Source of the DNA: Sesamum alatum
Lineage: Eukaryota > Streptophyta > Magnoliopsida > Lamiales > Pedaliaceae
Reading direction: 5' to 3'
Length of the DNA stretch: 64,000 nucleotides
Assembly: GCA_034509735.1 (NCBI GenBank)
Contig: JACGWO010000006.1
Span: 8,509,001 to 8,573,000, forward strand
Shown: in pieces, positions 45,114-55,499 of the stretch
Position numbering within the stretch: position 1 is the stretch's first letter
Layout of the letters: each line of letters begins with the position of its first letter
The notes under the pieces: generated by a model
Seen by the model: only the letters and a program-made list of their open reading frames with translations
What the model was told of the DNA's origin: nothing
Databases searched by the model: none
Position numbers and translations under genes: made by a program

Positions 45114-46544
45114 TTACTTCCAGTTGATCCATTGCTCGACAACATGAGCAAGTGCCTTGCTTGAAGATCCCTCTCGCTCAAAGCATTTTCCAGCAGCAAT
45201 CTTAACATCACTCATCCTGTTTCGAATCTGATTTCCTTCTTCCCCTTCCATTAGTCGCCTCACCAGTTCTGAGATCTGCTCTCTCCCCACAACCCCATTT
45301 TCATTTTCTTTTACTCTGATTGCACCCTTCAAACCATCCGTCAAGAACACTGCATTCATCTTGTGCTCGAAGCAGAGCGGCCATGCGATCAACGGCACGC
45401 CAAACACTGTACTTTCCAGTATCGAGTTCCACCCACAGTGCGTCAAGAATCCACCGGTTGCCCGGTGGCTCAGCACCTGAATTTGAGGAGCCCATGAGGC
45501 CACCACTAATCCTCTCTCTTTAGTCCTTTCCAAGAACCCTTCTGGTAGAGAATCCAAAGGATCCTTCGCAATGCTTTGACTGTTCAAATATGCGTCGGCA
45601 GCGTTTTCTTGAGGGCTTCTCACCACCCAAAGAAACCTGTGCCCACTCATTTCGAGCCCAGAAGCTAATTCGTTGAACTGCTTCACTGATAAGGTCCCTC
45701 CACTGCCGAAGGAAACAAAAAGCACGGATTTAGGTGGCTGATCATTCAGCCATTTCACACACTCAGCCCCTCGATCTGATTCGGCCTCCGTGCCCGTCCG
45801 GATCAGGGGGCCGACCGGATAAACGGGAGGAACACCCGGACAACGTTGTTCTAAATCCTTGAATGCTTCTATTTCCAATTCAAGAAAGCTATTCACCATA
45901 ACTCCATCGGCTTCCAGGAACTTATTGCACCAATCCAGAGCCCATTTATGCACTTCACTGTTCCTTTGTTTCAGTGATTCCGGTAGATCTTCTGGGGTTA
46001 ATACAATGGAACCTGGCAACGTGATTGGCTCCGCCATGTCTGAATATTCTGATGTGCATGACTCATCAAGGTTCGGCAGAAGCACGGATAGTGACAATTC
46101 ATAGGTTGCTATAACATGGAAAAGGTAAGCTGGGATTCCAAATTGCTTTGCTATATCAATGGCATCAATAGCAAAAAGATCCACCACAAGAGCAGCAGCT
46201 GGAGTTCCCGACTGCTTGAGCGAAGTCAACGTGTCACGGACAGCGGGAAATGATCGGGTCAGGCGGACAGACACCAGCAACTCGGCTCTTGCGTTCTCCG
46301 GGAGATCGTTGGTCGACACTGGTGGGAGAAAAACGGTGTAAATTGAGGTGGGAAGACCCTGAAGAAGGGATTTTTGAGGTTTCATGGAAGAACCGTCATC
46401 TGGGAGGATGAGTGTGATAGTGCAGTTATGGTGGAAAACAAGTTTCTTCGCAAGTTCGATGAACGGGATCAGGTGCCCTAAAAAACTTGGAGGAGGTAGT
46501 AAGGCTATGTTGTGTGGTGGTTGTGATCTTTGTGTCGCTTCCAT
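45114..46544 (-). CDS. UDP-glycosyltransferase, UGT72-like, single exon
   Basis: An intact family-1 glycosyltransferase of 476 residues, the usual length for plant UGTs, transferring a sugar from a UDP-sugar to small molecules (UGT72 members act on phenolics such as monolignols and hydroquinone) in the cytosol. Seen: N-terminal domain with LLPPPSFLGHLIPFIELAKK, where His24 is the expected catalytic base, and Asp122 (LVVDLFAIDAID) the partner acid. The 44-residue donor motif (PSPG) spans Trp351-His394, with WAPQIQVLSH, GGFLTHCGWNSILES and VPLIAWPLCFEH. Its last residue is His, where glucose-using UGTs nearly always have Gln; Glu393 and Trp372 are kept. No intron and no signal peptide or membrane anchor, as usual. 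The start at 46544 is the first Met, just upstream of the conserved N-terminus, with a TATA box about 95 bp before it. It is the only intact gene in the window, between gypsy remnants. Substrate cannot be told from sequence. Confidence 0.95.
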   Translation of the reverse strand: MEATQRSQPPHNIALLPPPSFLGHLIPFIELAKKLVFHHNCTITLILPDDGSSMKPQKSLLQGLPTSIYTVFLPPVSTNDLPENARAELLVSVRLTRSFPAVRDTLTSLKQSGTPAAALVVDLFAIDAIDIAKQFGIPAYLFHVIATYELSLSVLLPNLDESCTSEYSDMAEPITLPGSIVLTPEDLPESLKQRNSEVHKWALDWCNKFLEADGVMVNSFLELEIEAFKDLEQRCPGVPPVYPVGPLIRTGTEAESDRGAECVKWLNDQPPKSVLFVSFGSGGTLSVKQFNELASGLEMSGHRFLWVVRSPQENAADAYLNSQSIAKDPLDSLPEGFLERTKERGLVVASWAPQIQVLSHRATGGFLTHCGWNSILESTVFGVPLIAWPLCFEHKMNAVFLTDGLKGAIRVKENENGVVGREQISELVRRLMEGEEGNQIRNRMSDVKIAAGKCFEREGSSSKALAHVVEQWINWK

Positions 46545-46637
46545 GGCGGAGCTTACACAGATATCGTGTAGTTTAAATCAGCTTATTTTGTATGAACTGA
46601 TCAGATTGTTCCAGGGATGCACCTCGGTTGTTCTCTC

Positions 46638-46645
46638 TATATAGA
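46638..46645 (-). promoter_or_regulatory. TATA box of the glycosyltransferase
   Basis: CTATATAG on the minus strand, 94-101 bp before the start codon, implies a 5' UTR of roughly 60-70 nt. Upstream, between about 46674 and 46706, the phrase cctcacctatgtct occurs twice. Only about 150 bp separate the TATA box from gypsy-derived DNA, so the native promoter is short or partly built from transposon sequence. Confidence 0.6.
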
Positions 46646-46794
46646 AACAAAAAGGGGACTGAGATAATTACATTCACAGTCCTCACCTATGTCTCCTCAC
46701 CTATGTCTTTTTACACAAACGATCTCTAACTTTTAAGAAATTACAAAAACCACTCCTAACAACCTTTAAAATAAAAAAAATTTCAATCTCAAAG

Positions 46795-46935
46795 AATGTT
46801 GAAGTATACGTGGACAACATGTTAGTAAAAAGTAAAAAAAAACTAACAATTATATCGCTTAAAGTAAAAAAAAACTAACAATTATATCGCTATCTCGAGG
46901 AAACATTTAATATCCTCAAGAAGTACAAGTTGAAA
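46795..46935 (+). pseudogene. G3 gypsy RT fragment, left of MULE-2
   Basis: Reads VEVYVDNMLVKSK (the RT active-site box with the second Asp as Asn), then, after a 32-bp tandem duplication at about 46831-46894, SRGNI and text that corresponds to the RT thumb. It stops at AAGTTGAAA (46927-46935), the 9-bp target duplication of MULE-2, and resumes at 50906. The upstream part of G3 is missing, cut off near the glycosyltransferase promoter. Confidence 0.82.
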
Positions 46936-47186
46936 GGTGATATCTAAAATGTTCAAATAAGCCCCTGTGAATAAAAAAACAACATAACCGCTATCGCTTT
47001 GTTTGGATCCATTTTTTGGCTGATTTGACTTGTTTTGTGAAAGTAGAGAGAAAAATTGAAAGATAAATGGGTATGTTTTGGAAGTTCGTAGTATGTTTGG
47101 ATTTGTTTTTGGAGATAAAATAGAATATATTGAGATATGTTGTTGTATGTTTGAATTTGTTTTTGTTGTTGAATAAAATACTATTT

Positions 47187-47635
47187 TATATCAAATCATG
47201 AATAGTGTGTATGTATAGTGCATATATATGCATATATATATGAAAGTTGTTAGGTATATTTTATTTTAATTTACTTAATGATTTTTTATTTTATACCATA
47301 TTAATATCTAATAAAATCCAACTCTACATACACTTTCTATATAATATTATATAGTTATATTATTATTCTGGGTTTGTATATATTCTGGGTTTGTGTATAT
47401 ATATTTATTCTATGTTATATCAAATTATGAATAGTGTGTATGTATAGTGCATATATATGTATATATATATATATATATGAAAGTTGTTAGGTATATTTTA
47501 TTTTAATTTACTTAATGATTTTTTATTTTATACCATATTAATATCTAATAAAATCCAACTCTACATACACTTTCTATATAATATTATATAGTTATATTAT
47601 TATTCTGGGTTTGTGTATATATATATATATTTAGA
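47187..47635 (+). repeat. 229-bp tandem duplication in AT-rich DNA
   Basis: Two nearly identical copies start tatatcaaatcatgaatagt at 47187 and its match at 47416; both contain gaaagttgttaggtat and ttattattctgggtttg. They differ mainly in (TA)n length. Confidence 0.92.
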
Positions 47636-48074
47636 GAAATTGATCCCACACAATGCATTGAAGAAGAAATTAATATGATACAGTTGTATACGGTTAGTGA
47701 TTTCAAATTCAACCCTCTTTCTAAACTATATTTTGTAGAATATTACTTTTTTCCTTTTACTTTTAATTTTTCCTATTTCTTATTTTTTTTATTTTTTAAT
47801 TTGTATCTTTAAAATAAACCGTTGGTAAGATAAGATAAATGGCCAAGATTAATTGTCTACATATATTTATATAAAAAAGTAAATCTAAATATATTTTTAT
47901 ATAAAAGTAAAAAGGCAAATAATGTGTTATTGTTTTTAGTGTGTCATTGATTTTGGTCAAGAGATATATTAGACATACATATGACCTAGTTAAAACTATT
48001 TATAAGTAATTTTACGTTGTGTGTAGTTATGACTTTATTTTAATTGACGTTAATTAATTATCATTGCACCCAAA

Positions 48075-48600
48075 TAATGGTTAAAAGTTTAATCGTTAAA
48101 AAGAAGTTTAAATGTTTAATCGTTAAAAGTTTCCTCATCCAATTTTAGCCTTTGGATTATTAAAGTTAAAAGTTTAATCGTTAAAAATTTTAATCCAATT
48201 TAAAGTTTAATCGTTGAAACTTTTATTAATCCAAATGTTAAAAGTTTAATCGTGTAAACTTTGATCATTAAAATTTAAGTGCACAGTTTAATCCAAAAAT
48301 TAAAGTTTAATCAAAAAATTATTTAACGATTAATTTTAAATTTAATCATAACTTTTAATTCATATAGTTAAAGTGAAGTTTAAAGTTTAATCCAAAACGT
48401 TTTATCCACGACTCAATTAAAAGTTTAAAGTTTTAAATTAATAATTTAGGATTAAACAAGTAAAATATAATCGTTAACGTCAAGTCTGTAACTTTTAATT
48501 ACTTTACTTAAATGAAATTTTAAGTTAATATTTGGAATTTTACATTTCAAATCCAATTAAAGTTTAATGATTAAAATTTAATCTTTACATTTTAATCAAG
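48075..48600. repeat. Degenerate short repeats of the motif aaagtttaatcgttaaaa
   Basis: At least ten variants of taaaagtttaatcgttaaa or its reverse complement occur with irregular spacing. No open frame. Composition is unlike ordinary AT-rich spacer because one 16-18 bp word dominates. Confidence 0.75.
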
Positions 48601-49446
48601 AAAAAATTACAGAAGATAACCATAGCAGATATTCTCTTGTCCGATCTCTTTTCCGAGCAGCAGTACAAGAAGCATGATGGTGGGCCTCTTACTAGTACAT
48701 CGCGTGGTCAATCAATTAAAAATCACAAACCAAAAACAATGAAAAATAACCATAAACAAAAAACAAAACACATGAATAGTTAAAGCAAAATACATTTTAA
48801 AAGTCAAAATGGGCAAAACAATTTTTAAGAAATTGTACCAAACATTGGGTCTGTTTTGGGCTGTTTCAGAAACAGCCCAAAAACAGACCTAAACACAATG
48901 TATGTTTTTTAAAATGGTGCACACTGCCCCCCAATGCATATGAAGGTGAGTCTTAAGATGCAACGACAAAAATGCCCTTTCTAAGTTAACGGCCTATATT
49001 TAATCGGATTTAAATATGTGGCTCAGATTTAATTAAGTATTTTTTGTACAAATACACATTTATACATAAGCAACTAGGATTAAATATAATCAACAGTCTA
49101 GATTCACCTCCATAGCGAGAATGGTGAACTCCGAGAAAGAAAAGACTGAAATTACAAAAATTAAAAAGATGCAGAACCAAAATGCTACTCTAGAAACTTA
49201 AAGAGCAAAAATGCTTACAAAAATGGGTCAATAGGAACAAAAGTCCAATTTTAAAATATCACATATGGGGAACATGCATCTATTCGGCCAAAAAAAGGAC
49301 TAAAAATCACAAAAATAAAAAAGGTACAGGACCTAAATGCTACCCTAGAAAGTTAAAGGACGAAAACGCCGAATGACCTAAGTTAGGGGGTCAAAAAAGC
49401 AAATAAGCCTATTATTTTAATATATAGATATGTGTATATATATATA

Positions 49447-49936
49447 GGATTAATTACACTTAGACCTCCTCTGAAAATGCAAAATTAAACTTTTCCCAAT
49501 TTTTTTTTTAAATTACATTTGCACCCCCTCTAAAAATTCTCCATTTACACCTCCTTTCGTTAGGATTTGGACAAAAAAAATTGATATAAGAAAAAATAAT
49601 TATATAAATGTTTTATTTTACCCCTCATCTAACATTTTCAAGTATATTTGTGTACTTATAAAGGAATAAACGTGATATATACATATGAATTGAGGTTAAC
49701 ATCATTACGATGTTCCCCTTATAAGTATAAAATTATTGAATGAGAATGTTAAGTAAAGGGTAAAATTGAAAGTTTATGTAATTTATTTTCTCATGTCAAC
49801 ATTTTTCGTTCAAATCCTAATAGACTAGGGTCAGGTGTAACCAAGAATTTTTAGAGGGGTGTAAGTGTAATTTTAAAACTTTCTTGGGGATGGTGTAATT
49901 CCATATTTTCAAAGGGGGTCTAGGTGTAAATAACCC
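49447..49936. mobile_element. 490-bp MITE with inverted repeats of about 125 bp
   Basis: The left arm (ggattaattacacttagacc, later ctctaaaaattct and ttaggattt) is matched by the reverse complement of the right arm (gggttatttacacctagacc, ctctaaaaattct, ttaggattt). Flanks are TA-rich (tatatatata and tatatgtata), so a 9-bp duplication is possible but not certain. Long arms suggest a Mutator-type MITE. It lies inside MULE-2. Confidence 0.8.
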
Positions 49937-49961
49937 TATATGTATATCTATATATAGAGAG

Positions 49962-50597
49962 ATGGATGATTGTTCGCCATCGCCCGTCGCTGCCGCTGGG
50001 ACACTCCACCGGCCCAGCCGTCGGCGAAACCTATCACCCAGCCCCAGCCCCTTCAGTTTTTCTCTACTTATAGATTTAGTTTCTTTCTCCTCCCATATAT
50101 CCGCCGCCCGGCCACTTGTCGACGCCATCCTACCACTGTTGGAAAGCACGTCTAACGGCGAGCATTTTGACACCCCACCCACCAGCAACTCCCTTTCACC
50201 GGTGAGTTCAGAAAACCCTAACTTGCACCCTCATTTTCTACCATTTTTCTCCACTGTCCACCGTGCTTTCGCTCCCCACCACCCATTGTATGAAACCCCA
50301 GCTTCCCCTGACCATTTTCCACTCTTTCCCACCGTCATCCACCTCCGCACCAGAGATATATATTGTTGTCGTTCTCTAATGCATTTATCGCCTGGGCACC
50401 CTCCCATTCCTCCTCTTCTTCCACTGCTGTCCACCACCCATCCGCCAATGCATTACCATTCAACAACCCTCCTTACCATGGTCATTTTCCACCATCACCC
50501 GCCGCCCCTTCGTCAGGGAGATCTACCCACTAGTCCGCCGGCTCCGCCGAAGGAGGTAGCTTGTCTTTTTTTTTTAGTTTCTTTTGTATATAATTGA
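49962..50597 (+). other. GC-rich open frame in MULE-2, possible captured gene fragment
   Basis: A Pro/His/Ser-rich frame of 211 codons (MDDCSPSPVAAAGTLHRPSR at the start, ACLFFLVSFVYN at the end) in DNA much richer in G and C than the rest of MULE-2. No domain is recognised, and a second frame and the opposite strand are also open over long stretches, as expected from composition alone. Similar C-rich blocks sit at 12434-12545 and 59420-59560. It may be a gene piece carried by the MULE; I do not claim a protein. Confidence 0.4.
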
Positions 50598-50905
50598 ATT
50601 ACATCTTTTTATATTATATAATATAAATATTTACAATTTAAAAAATATATAAATTTATATCTAAATATCTAAACATATTATAATTGGGGTTTTGGATATT
50701 TTAGGGAAGCCAGGGGTAGTTTGGTCTTTCCAAGGCAAAATATGCTTACCCAGTCGTATTTTTCGTGCACGGGGTACACTTCTATAGGGGATGGGGTAAT
50801 TTGCTCATTTTTAAAAAACACAGGGGGTTATGTTGTATATTTTTTTTCACAGGGGCTTATTCGAATATTACGGATAGCATAGAGGGGTAATATGTAAGTT
50901 ATCCA

Positions 50906-52380
50906 AAGTTGAAACTCAACCCAGCCAAATGTGCCCTTGGGATAAAGGGTGGATGTTTCCTAGGATTCTTGGTGATAATGAGGGGCATCGAGGCAAACCC
51001 TCTCAAAATCCAGGCAATTCTAGATATGAAAGCCCCCACGAATGCTAATGAAGTAGAATGCCTCACAAGAATAATAGCGGCCCTCAGTCAATTTATCTCT
51101 AAATCTGCTGAAAAAAGCCTACATTTCTTCAAGATGCTAAGGAAGGCTAAGAATTGAGTTCCCTTTCCTCGTGAAGCCGTCCCTAGGAGATACCTTGTAC
51201 CTGTACATATCCATGATTGTCCAAACAGTTAGCTCTGTCCTTCTATTAGGGGAGGAAGGATGAAAAAGACCCATATATTATGTTAGCAAAGTGCTTAATG
51301 GAGTGGAAAGACTGTACAATACTATTAAAAGTTTGGCGTTTCCTCTGCTCGTCACGACACGACGACGCCCATATTTTCTCTCCTATCCTGTGGAGGTAAG
51401 GACTAACCACCCATTGAAACAAACTCTTTGGAATCCCGATACTTCAAGAAGATGGATCAAGTGGTCCTAAGTGAATATAACATCTCTTATCTACCCCGAA
51501 CGACTATTAAGGCTTAACCTTTAGCCGATTTTGTCTTAGAGATGACTAGCCCTCCCTCAGAAAGGAGGTTTGGTTGCTTCACGTTGATGGATCGGTTACC
51601 TTCTAGGGAAGCGGACAAGGAACATTAATCACCTCCCCGAGGGGGATGACTTGGAATTTGCCGTCAGATTTAATTTCAAAGCTTTGAATAATTAGGTTGA
51701 AAATGAGGCCCTTGCACTAGTTTGAGGACGACATGGGAGGTTAGAGTAAAGCACCTTATTGCCTACTCGGATTCCCAACTCATAATCAAGTAGATTGAAG
51801 GGATATATGAGGCCAAGGAGGCCAACATGATTCATCATCTCCAACGGATTGAGGAATTAAAATCTGGATTTGAGAGTTTCTAGCTTGTTCAAATCCCACG
51901 AGAGGAAAATACTAAGGCTGACTACTTATCTAAGTTAGCTAGCACAGTGGAAGACTACAGGACCAGGCAAATCACCATACAACACCTTTCCAGCCTGGGG
52001 TCTCCCTTAGAAGTCCAAGTTACCTCCTTGGGGGGGGGGAGGGGTTAGCGACGAGCAATAGAGGAGGTAATGTATGCCATGAAGGGAATTCACAATAGAT
52101 GTTGTGGGGCCCATATAATGGCCTTCATGATGGTAGGAAAAGCTTTACAAGCCAGATATTTTTTCCCCACTATGAAACAAGACACGAGCCAGTTAGTATG
52201 CAGTTTCGACCGATGCCAAAGACACTCCACCGTCATCCAAGTGGGGATGAACATTATAGGACCCTTTCCTTTAGCCCCTACCAAAGAAAGTTTTTGCTGG
52301 TAGCAATTGACTACTTCACCAAATAGGTCGAGGTTAAGCGTCTCTCCTAGAATCACTGAGGGAGAGGTCATCCAGTAGGC
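50906..52380 (+). pseudogene. G3 gypsy RT thumb, RNase H and integrase remnant
   Basis: It resumes after the MULE-2 target duplication with [20 protein letters not shown] (50909 on), [18 protein letters not shown] and [10 protein letters not shown]. RNase H follows in changing frames (LYLYIS, RPIYYVSKVLNGVERLYN, DLEFAVRFNFKALNN). Integrase shows a zinc-domain-like CCGAHI-MAF stretch near 52100, RYFFPTMKQDTSQLVCSFDR (52157-52215) and FLLVAIDYFTK (52295-52326). It ends in the integrase core at about 52380, where a reverse copia LTR begins. Same family as G1. Confidence 0.87.
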
Positions 52381-52385
52381 AGACT

Positions 52386-54216
52386 TTCAAACAAACCCTG
52401 CCCCGAGGCAGACACTTTTTCTGGAATTAAGTGTTGCTTCTAGGCAGGCACCTTACAAAAAGCCCTGAATATATGCAGCCACTCTTTTCTCTTAAAAGTC
52501 TTTATACCCCTTTCAGATACTCCCAATGGACAAATTACGAAGCTAGTAAAATCGCACACCACTGGTAAACTTGTAGAAAAGACAGTTGAGAAATGCTCAA
52601 TTTTTGGCTTTCTTGCTACGGTAAAATGATCCTCTTTGGATAATCCATCCAACTAACTAAATCTAGCCCAATATTTAATCTATTGGGTTAATTAGTTAAT
52701 CCAATTAAATAATACTAAATAGAAAGTCCATGAGAATATTTAAATCAATTAAATATACATAAGCCCAAATACATTCAATTAATAGATCCAATTTATTAAT
52801 CAAGCCCAAACACATAAATTGTCCAACTAAGTATTTATAGCCCATCTCCACTAACTAATAAATTCAATCCACTAATTAGACAAACCCAAATACTAATTAA
52901 TTAGTGCAACTAATTAATTAGCCGAAGCCTCATTAAATTAATTCAATTAATTTGAAAGGCTTAGCTCAAACTTAACTAATCTAATCGATTAAATTCTTGG
53001 GCCATCCATGAAAAGGATTATCCCAAATAAATTATTAAATAATTTATTTTTTTCTCTATGAATTAATTTAGTCTAATTAAATTAATTCATTTATTTCAAA
53101 AATTTTCCAAATTAATTTCATCATTTCCGTAGTGATTTGTCTGTGACTCTTTTGTTCACCCTCAGCTAGACTTGGGTTTGTGTCCACAAAATTCATCAAA
53201 TCTAATTTAATTAATTATTTTTGATTAACCAATGACCAATACTAGCCCGTTAACATGGATGGTTGTCTATCAATGGGTCATGGCACTAAAGACTAGGTGA
53301 ATGTTGGCGTGAACGTTTAGGCTTCGAGTTCCATACGGGTACGGTTCTTACATCAACCGTCTATGTCTAGAGTATGAAATGAGTTTCGGTTCCCATCCTT
53401 GACTAGGTAACTATTATTCATACTCGAGATATGTTTACTCTATTGATCTAATATAGGAACCAATCCTTAATCGATCAATCGCTTTGGCCAAAATGTTGAG
53501 AGCCTAAACCATTTCAGAGCGCATAGGAGAACTCGTTGTCACAATACTGATAAGGGCCAGATCCTTTTTTGGAATCTACCATCCTCACTACATACTCCAA
53601 CTGCACTGGAGAATGGTTATAGTGGCCATACCTCATGACACAGTCATCGCTAGCTAGATCCAAGATAGAGTCTTCATATGCACGCGACTACCATGATTCC
53701 TCAAGTCTAAGGACTAATCCCATACTACCGAAACCAGAAATTTCAATCATACCAACCAAACCTCTAAGGCTTTCATATGACGATTCCTGTGAGTTAGTTA
53801 AGTCAGCCGACTACCTTGCCAACCAACCCACTAAAATTGCATAGATGACCTATGTCTATCGCCAATGAAACTCACCCCTCACCCAGTGAATGCAATACTT
53901 TGTACAAGTCTCTATAGGACTCTCGATGGTCATCCAGAGGTCCTCAACTTGAAACATTTCACACCAATCCCTAAAAGTTGGTTTCATAGCTGACAACCTA
54001 TGCGCAACCTAACTCCATGAGTTTAACCATATGGTCTGTGGGCATTTATTGTGACATTAAAATATTGTTTAACGTGAGCAATTAGCACAACAAACACTTA
54101 TGCCGTAGATGAATCTCATTCTATTCATCATGTCAATATTACTTTAATCACGATGGATAAATAGTTCCCAGAACTGACAATCCAATTAGCTTTCTAATCA
54201 CATATTCGAATAGATT
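52386..54216 (-). repeat. Copia LTR in reverse orientation
   Basis: Read on the minus strand it follows the Copia-1 LTR family from about 54216 (ttcgaatatgtgattagaaag, ctaattgg) through gagagtcctatagagacttg, gacttgaggaatcatgg, gtgcagttggag and a tail near 52600 (tagcaagaaa, gtggtgtgcga). The exact ends and a target duplication are not visible. It is more diverged than the other LTR copies. No internal domain is attached, so it is a solo or broken LTR. Confidence 0.75.
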
Positions 54217-55010
54217 GTGCTAGCACAGAGGGGTAAGCAAGGAAGTCACAGGATGCCTCCAAGAGGATGGAGGAGCTGGGGAAAGTCAATCTCTAGTTGA
54301 ATGAAGTCTTGAAGAAAGAGTAGCAAACTAGAGAAGAGAGCTTAGCCAACATCAACCAACTGCGGGATGAGGTGAAGATGCTATATGTGCACTTGGAGTA
54401 GGCATACCTGGAGTGGGAGCGGGAACGGTTGGGAAGGGAAGTGACCCGTTCTTACCTGGATACTGAAGAGAGAAAAGAATTGTTGGAGGCTTTATGCTCA
54501 AGCTAGCTAGAGGATTTCAATAAGTCTTCGGAGTTCCAAACACAGCTTGTTGACTAGGCTCTCAAGTACTACTATTATGGGTTTCTCCCTTGTGTTCATC
54601 AATTCTCAGTAATAGTGTATCCCAGAAGGGATGGAAGCCTCCTTCGGAGACGAAGTTGCTGGGCTAGTGGATGCCCCTGAGCTGGATGAAGAGATACCTT
54701 CAGTGGTGCAAGAGACTCCTCTCCTTACTGAACAAGACCCCATAATTGTGGACGTGACTGACTAGGTGGAGGTAGATACTTTGCCTTTCCGAACAACCCT
54801 TCCGGCTACTGCTGATGAAGAGAATGCCCTCCTTATGAAATGGAGGGGACTAAGTTCGCAACAATACCCTCTGTAGCTAGTAAATGATCATGCCTTCCCT
54901 CTAACTACAAGTATTTTTATTTCAACGGATATCTAGAATACCTCCTCAATGAGGTTGGAATGCCCAGTTGCGGGCTTTTGAATATTTTTTCTGTGGGACG
55001 AGGGTGCCTT
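54217..55010 (+). pseudogene. G5 antisense ORF, coiled-coil and C-terminal part
   Basis: Plus-strand text with Lys/Glu-rich coiled-coil character (ESLANINQLRDEVKMLYVHLE near 54340-54400; RERLGREVTRSYLDTEERKE near 54420-54480) followed by an acidic segment (near 54630-54760, DEVAGLVDAPELDEE-like across frames). The layout matches the C-terminal half of the G1 antisense ORF. Because pol of G5 is on the minus strand, the plus strand is its antisense strand, as expected. Stops are frequent. Confidence 0.6.
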
Positions 55011-55499
55011 GGATTTTAATTTTCTCCCCTTTTCTCCTTAAATGGCTTTTATGAGTATGTTTCATTATTTATGCTCTATTTTCTTTGTTGTTACCCTGCT
55101 TGGTTGCAGCCTTGCTTTATTGTTACTTTGTAGGGGGCAACATGTGTGCTTCCCTACTCTTTCCCACAGGATGATAAAGGAAATAATGGGGTGCTATATT
55201 TATAGATAATTTGTTGTGAAGCATGGCCCTATTAGCCTTTTTCCCCTGCAGGTAGTCAAGGATAGAACATGAGACTTTAACACTCATTGTAATAACAGGC
55301 ATAAAGCTTGCCCGATTGTGTTTGCTTTTCACGCTAGGACATTTTATGCAAGTCTTTCCTGTAACACATGCTTTTTTGCATATGCATGTTTTTCCATGGA
55401 AGAAATAGGATTCCAATATCTCAAAATAGATAAGTACATGAGTATTTTCGTCAAAGGGGTTAGAAAATTAAATAACTGATCAAGATATATCGCACAACT
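55011..55499. other. G5 spacer
   Basis: Untranslated DNA between the antisense ORF and pol. Integrase, expected here on the minus strand, is absent, so a deletion joined RNase H to the spacer. Confidence 0.55.

Larger units (their letters stand above)
46997..48900. mobile_element. Element nested in the left end of MULE-2 (hAT/MITE-like)
   Basis: Left end ctttgtttggatccattttt; right end, in reverse complement, cattgtgtttaggtctgttt; both continue tttggctg-like. MULE-2 inverted-repeat text stops before and resumes after it, so it is an insertion. Two more copies of the left-end phrase (tatgtttggatttgttttt at 47092 and a variant at 47149) lie inside. The same phrase ends the MITE at 20381. No coding region and no clear target duplication were found. 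Confidence 0.55.
46936..50905. mobile_element. MULE-2, non-autonomous Mutator-like element (TSD AAGTTGAAA)
   Basis: Identical 9-bp duplications AAGTTGAAA flank it at 46927-46935 and 50906-50914. Removing it restores the gypsy RT text. The ends are inverted repeats: left tcaaataagcccctgtgaa and right, in reverse complement, tcgaataagcccctgtgaa, followed on both sides by acaacataacc. The left end lacks about 25 bp next to the target. The left inverted repeat is split by a nested element at 46997-48900 and continues at 48905 (gttttttaaaatgg). No transposase is present. A 9-bp TSD with long inverted repeats is the Mutator pattern. Confidence 0.88.

Noticed and set aside
49962..50597. A 211-codon open frame that could be called a protein-coding gene.
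   Set aside because: Pro/His/Ser composition, open frames on the other strand and other phases, no domain and a location inside a MULE. Low stop frequency in C-rich DNA explains it.
52500..52570. A PNGQ-like phrase that looks like the end of the G3 integrase core.
   Set aside because: The stretch fits the reverse copia LTR better: gcacacca and tttcttgcta occur at the right spacing, and the text before it (52386 on) is not integrase.
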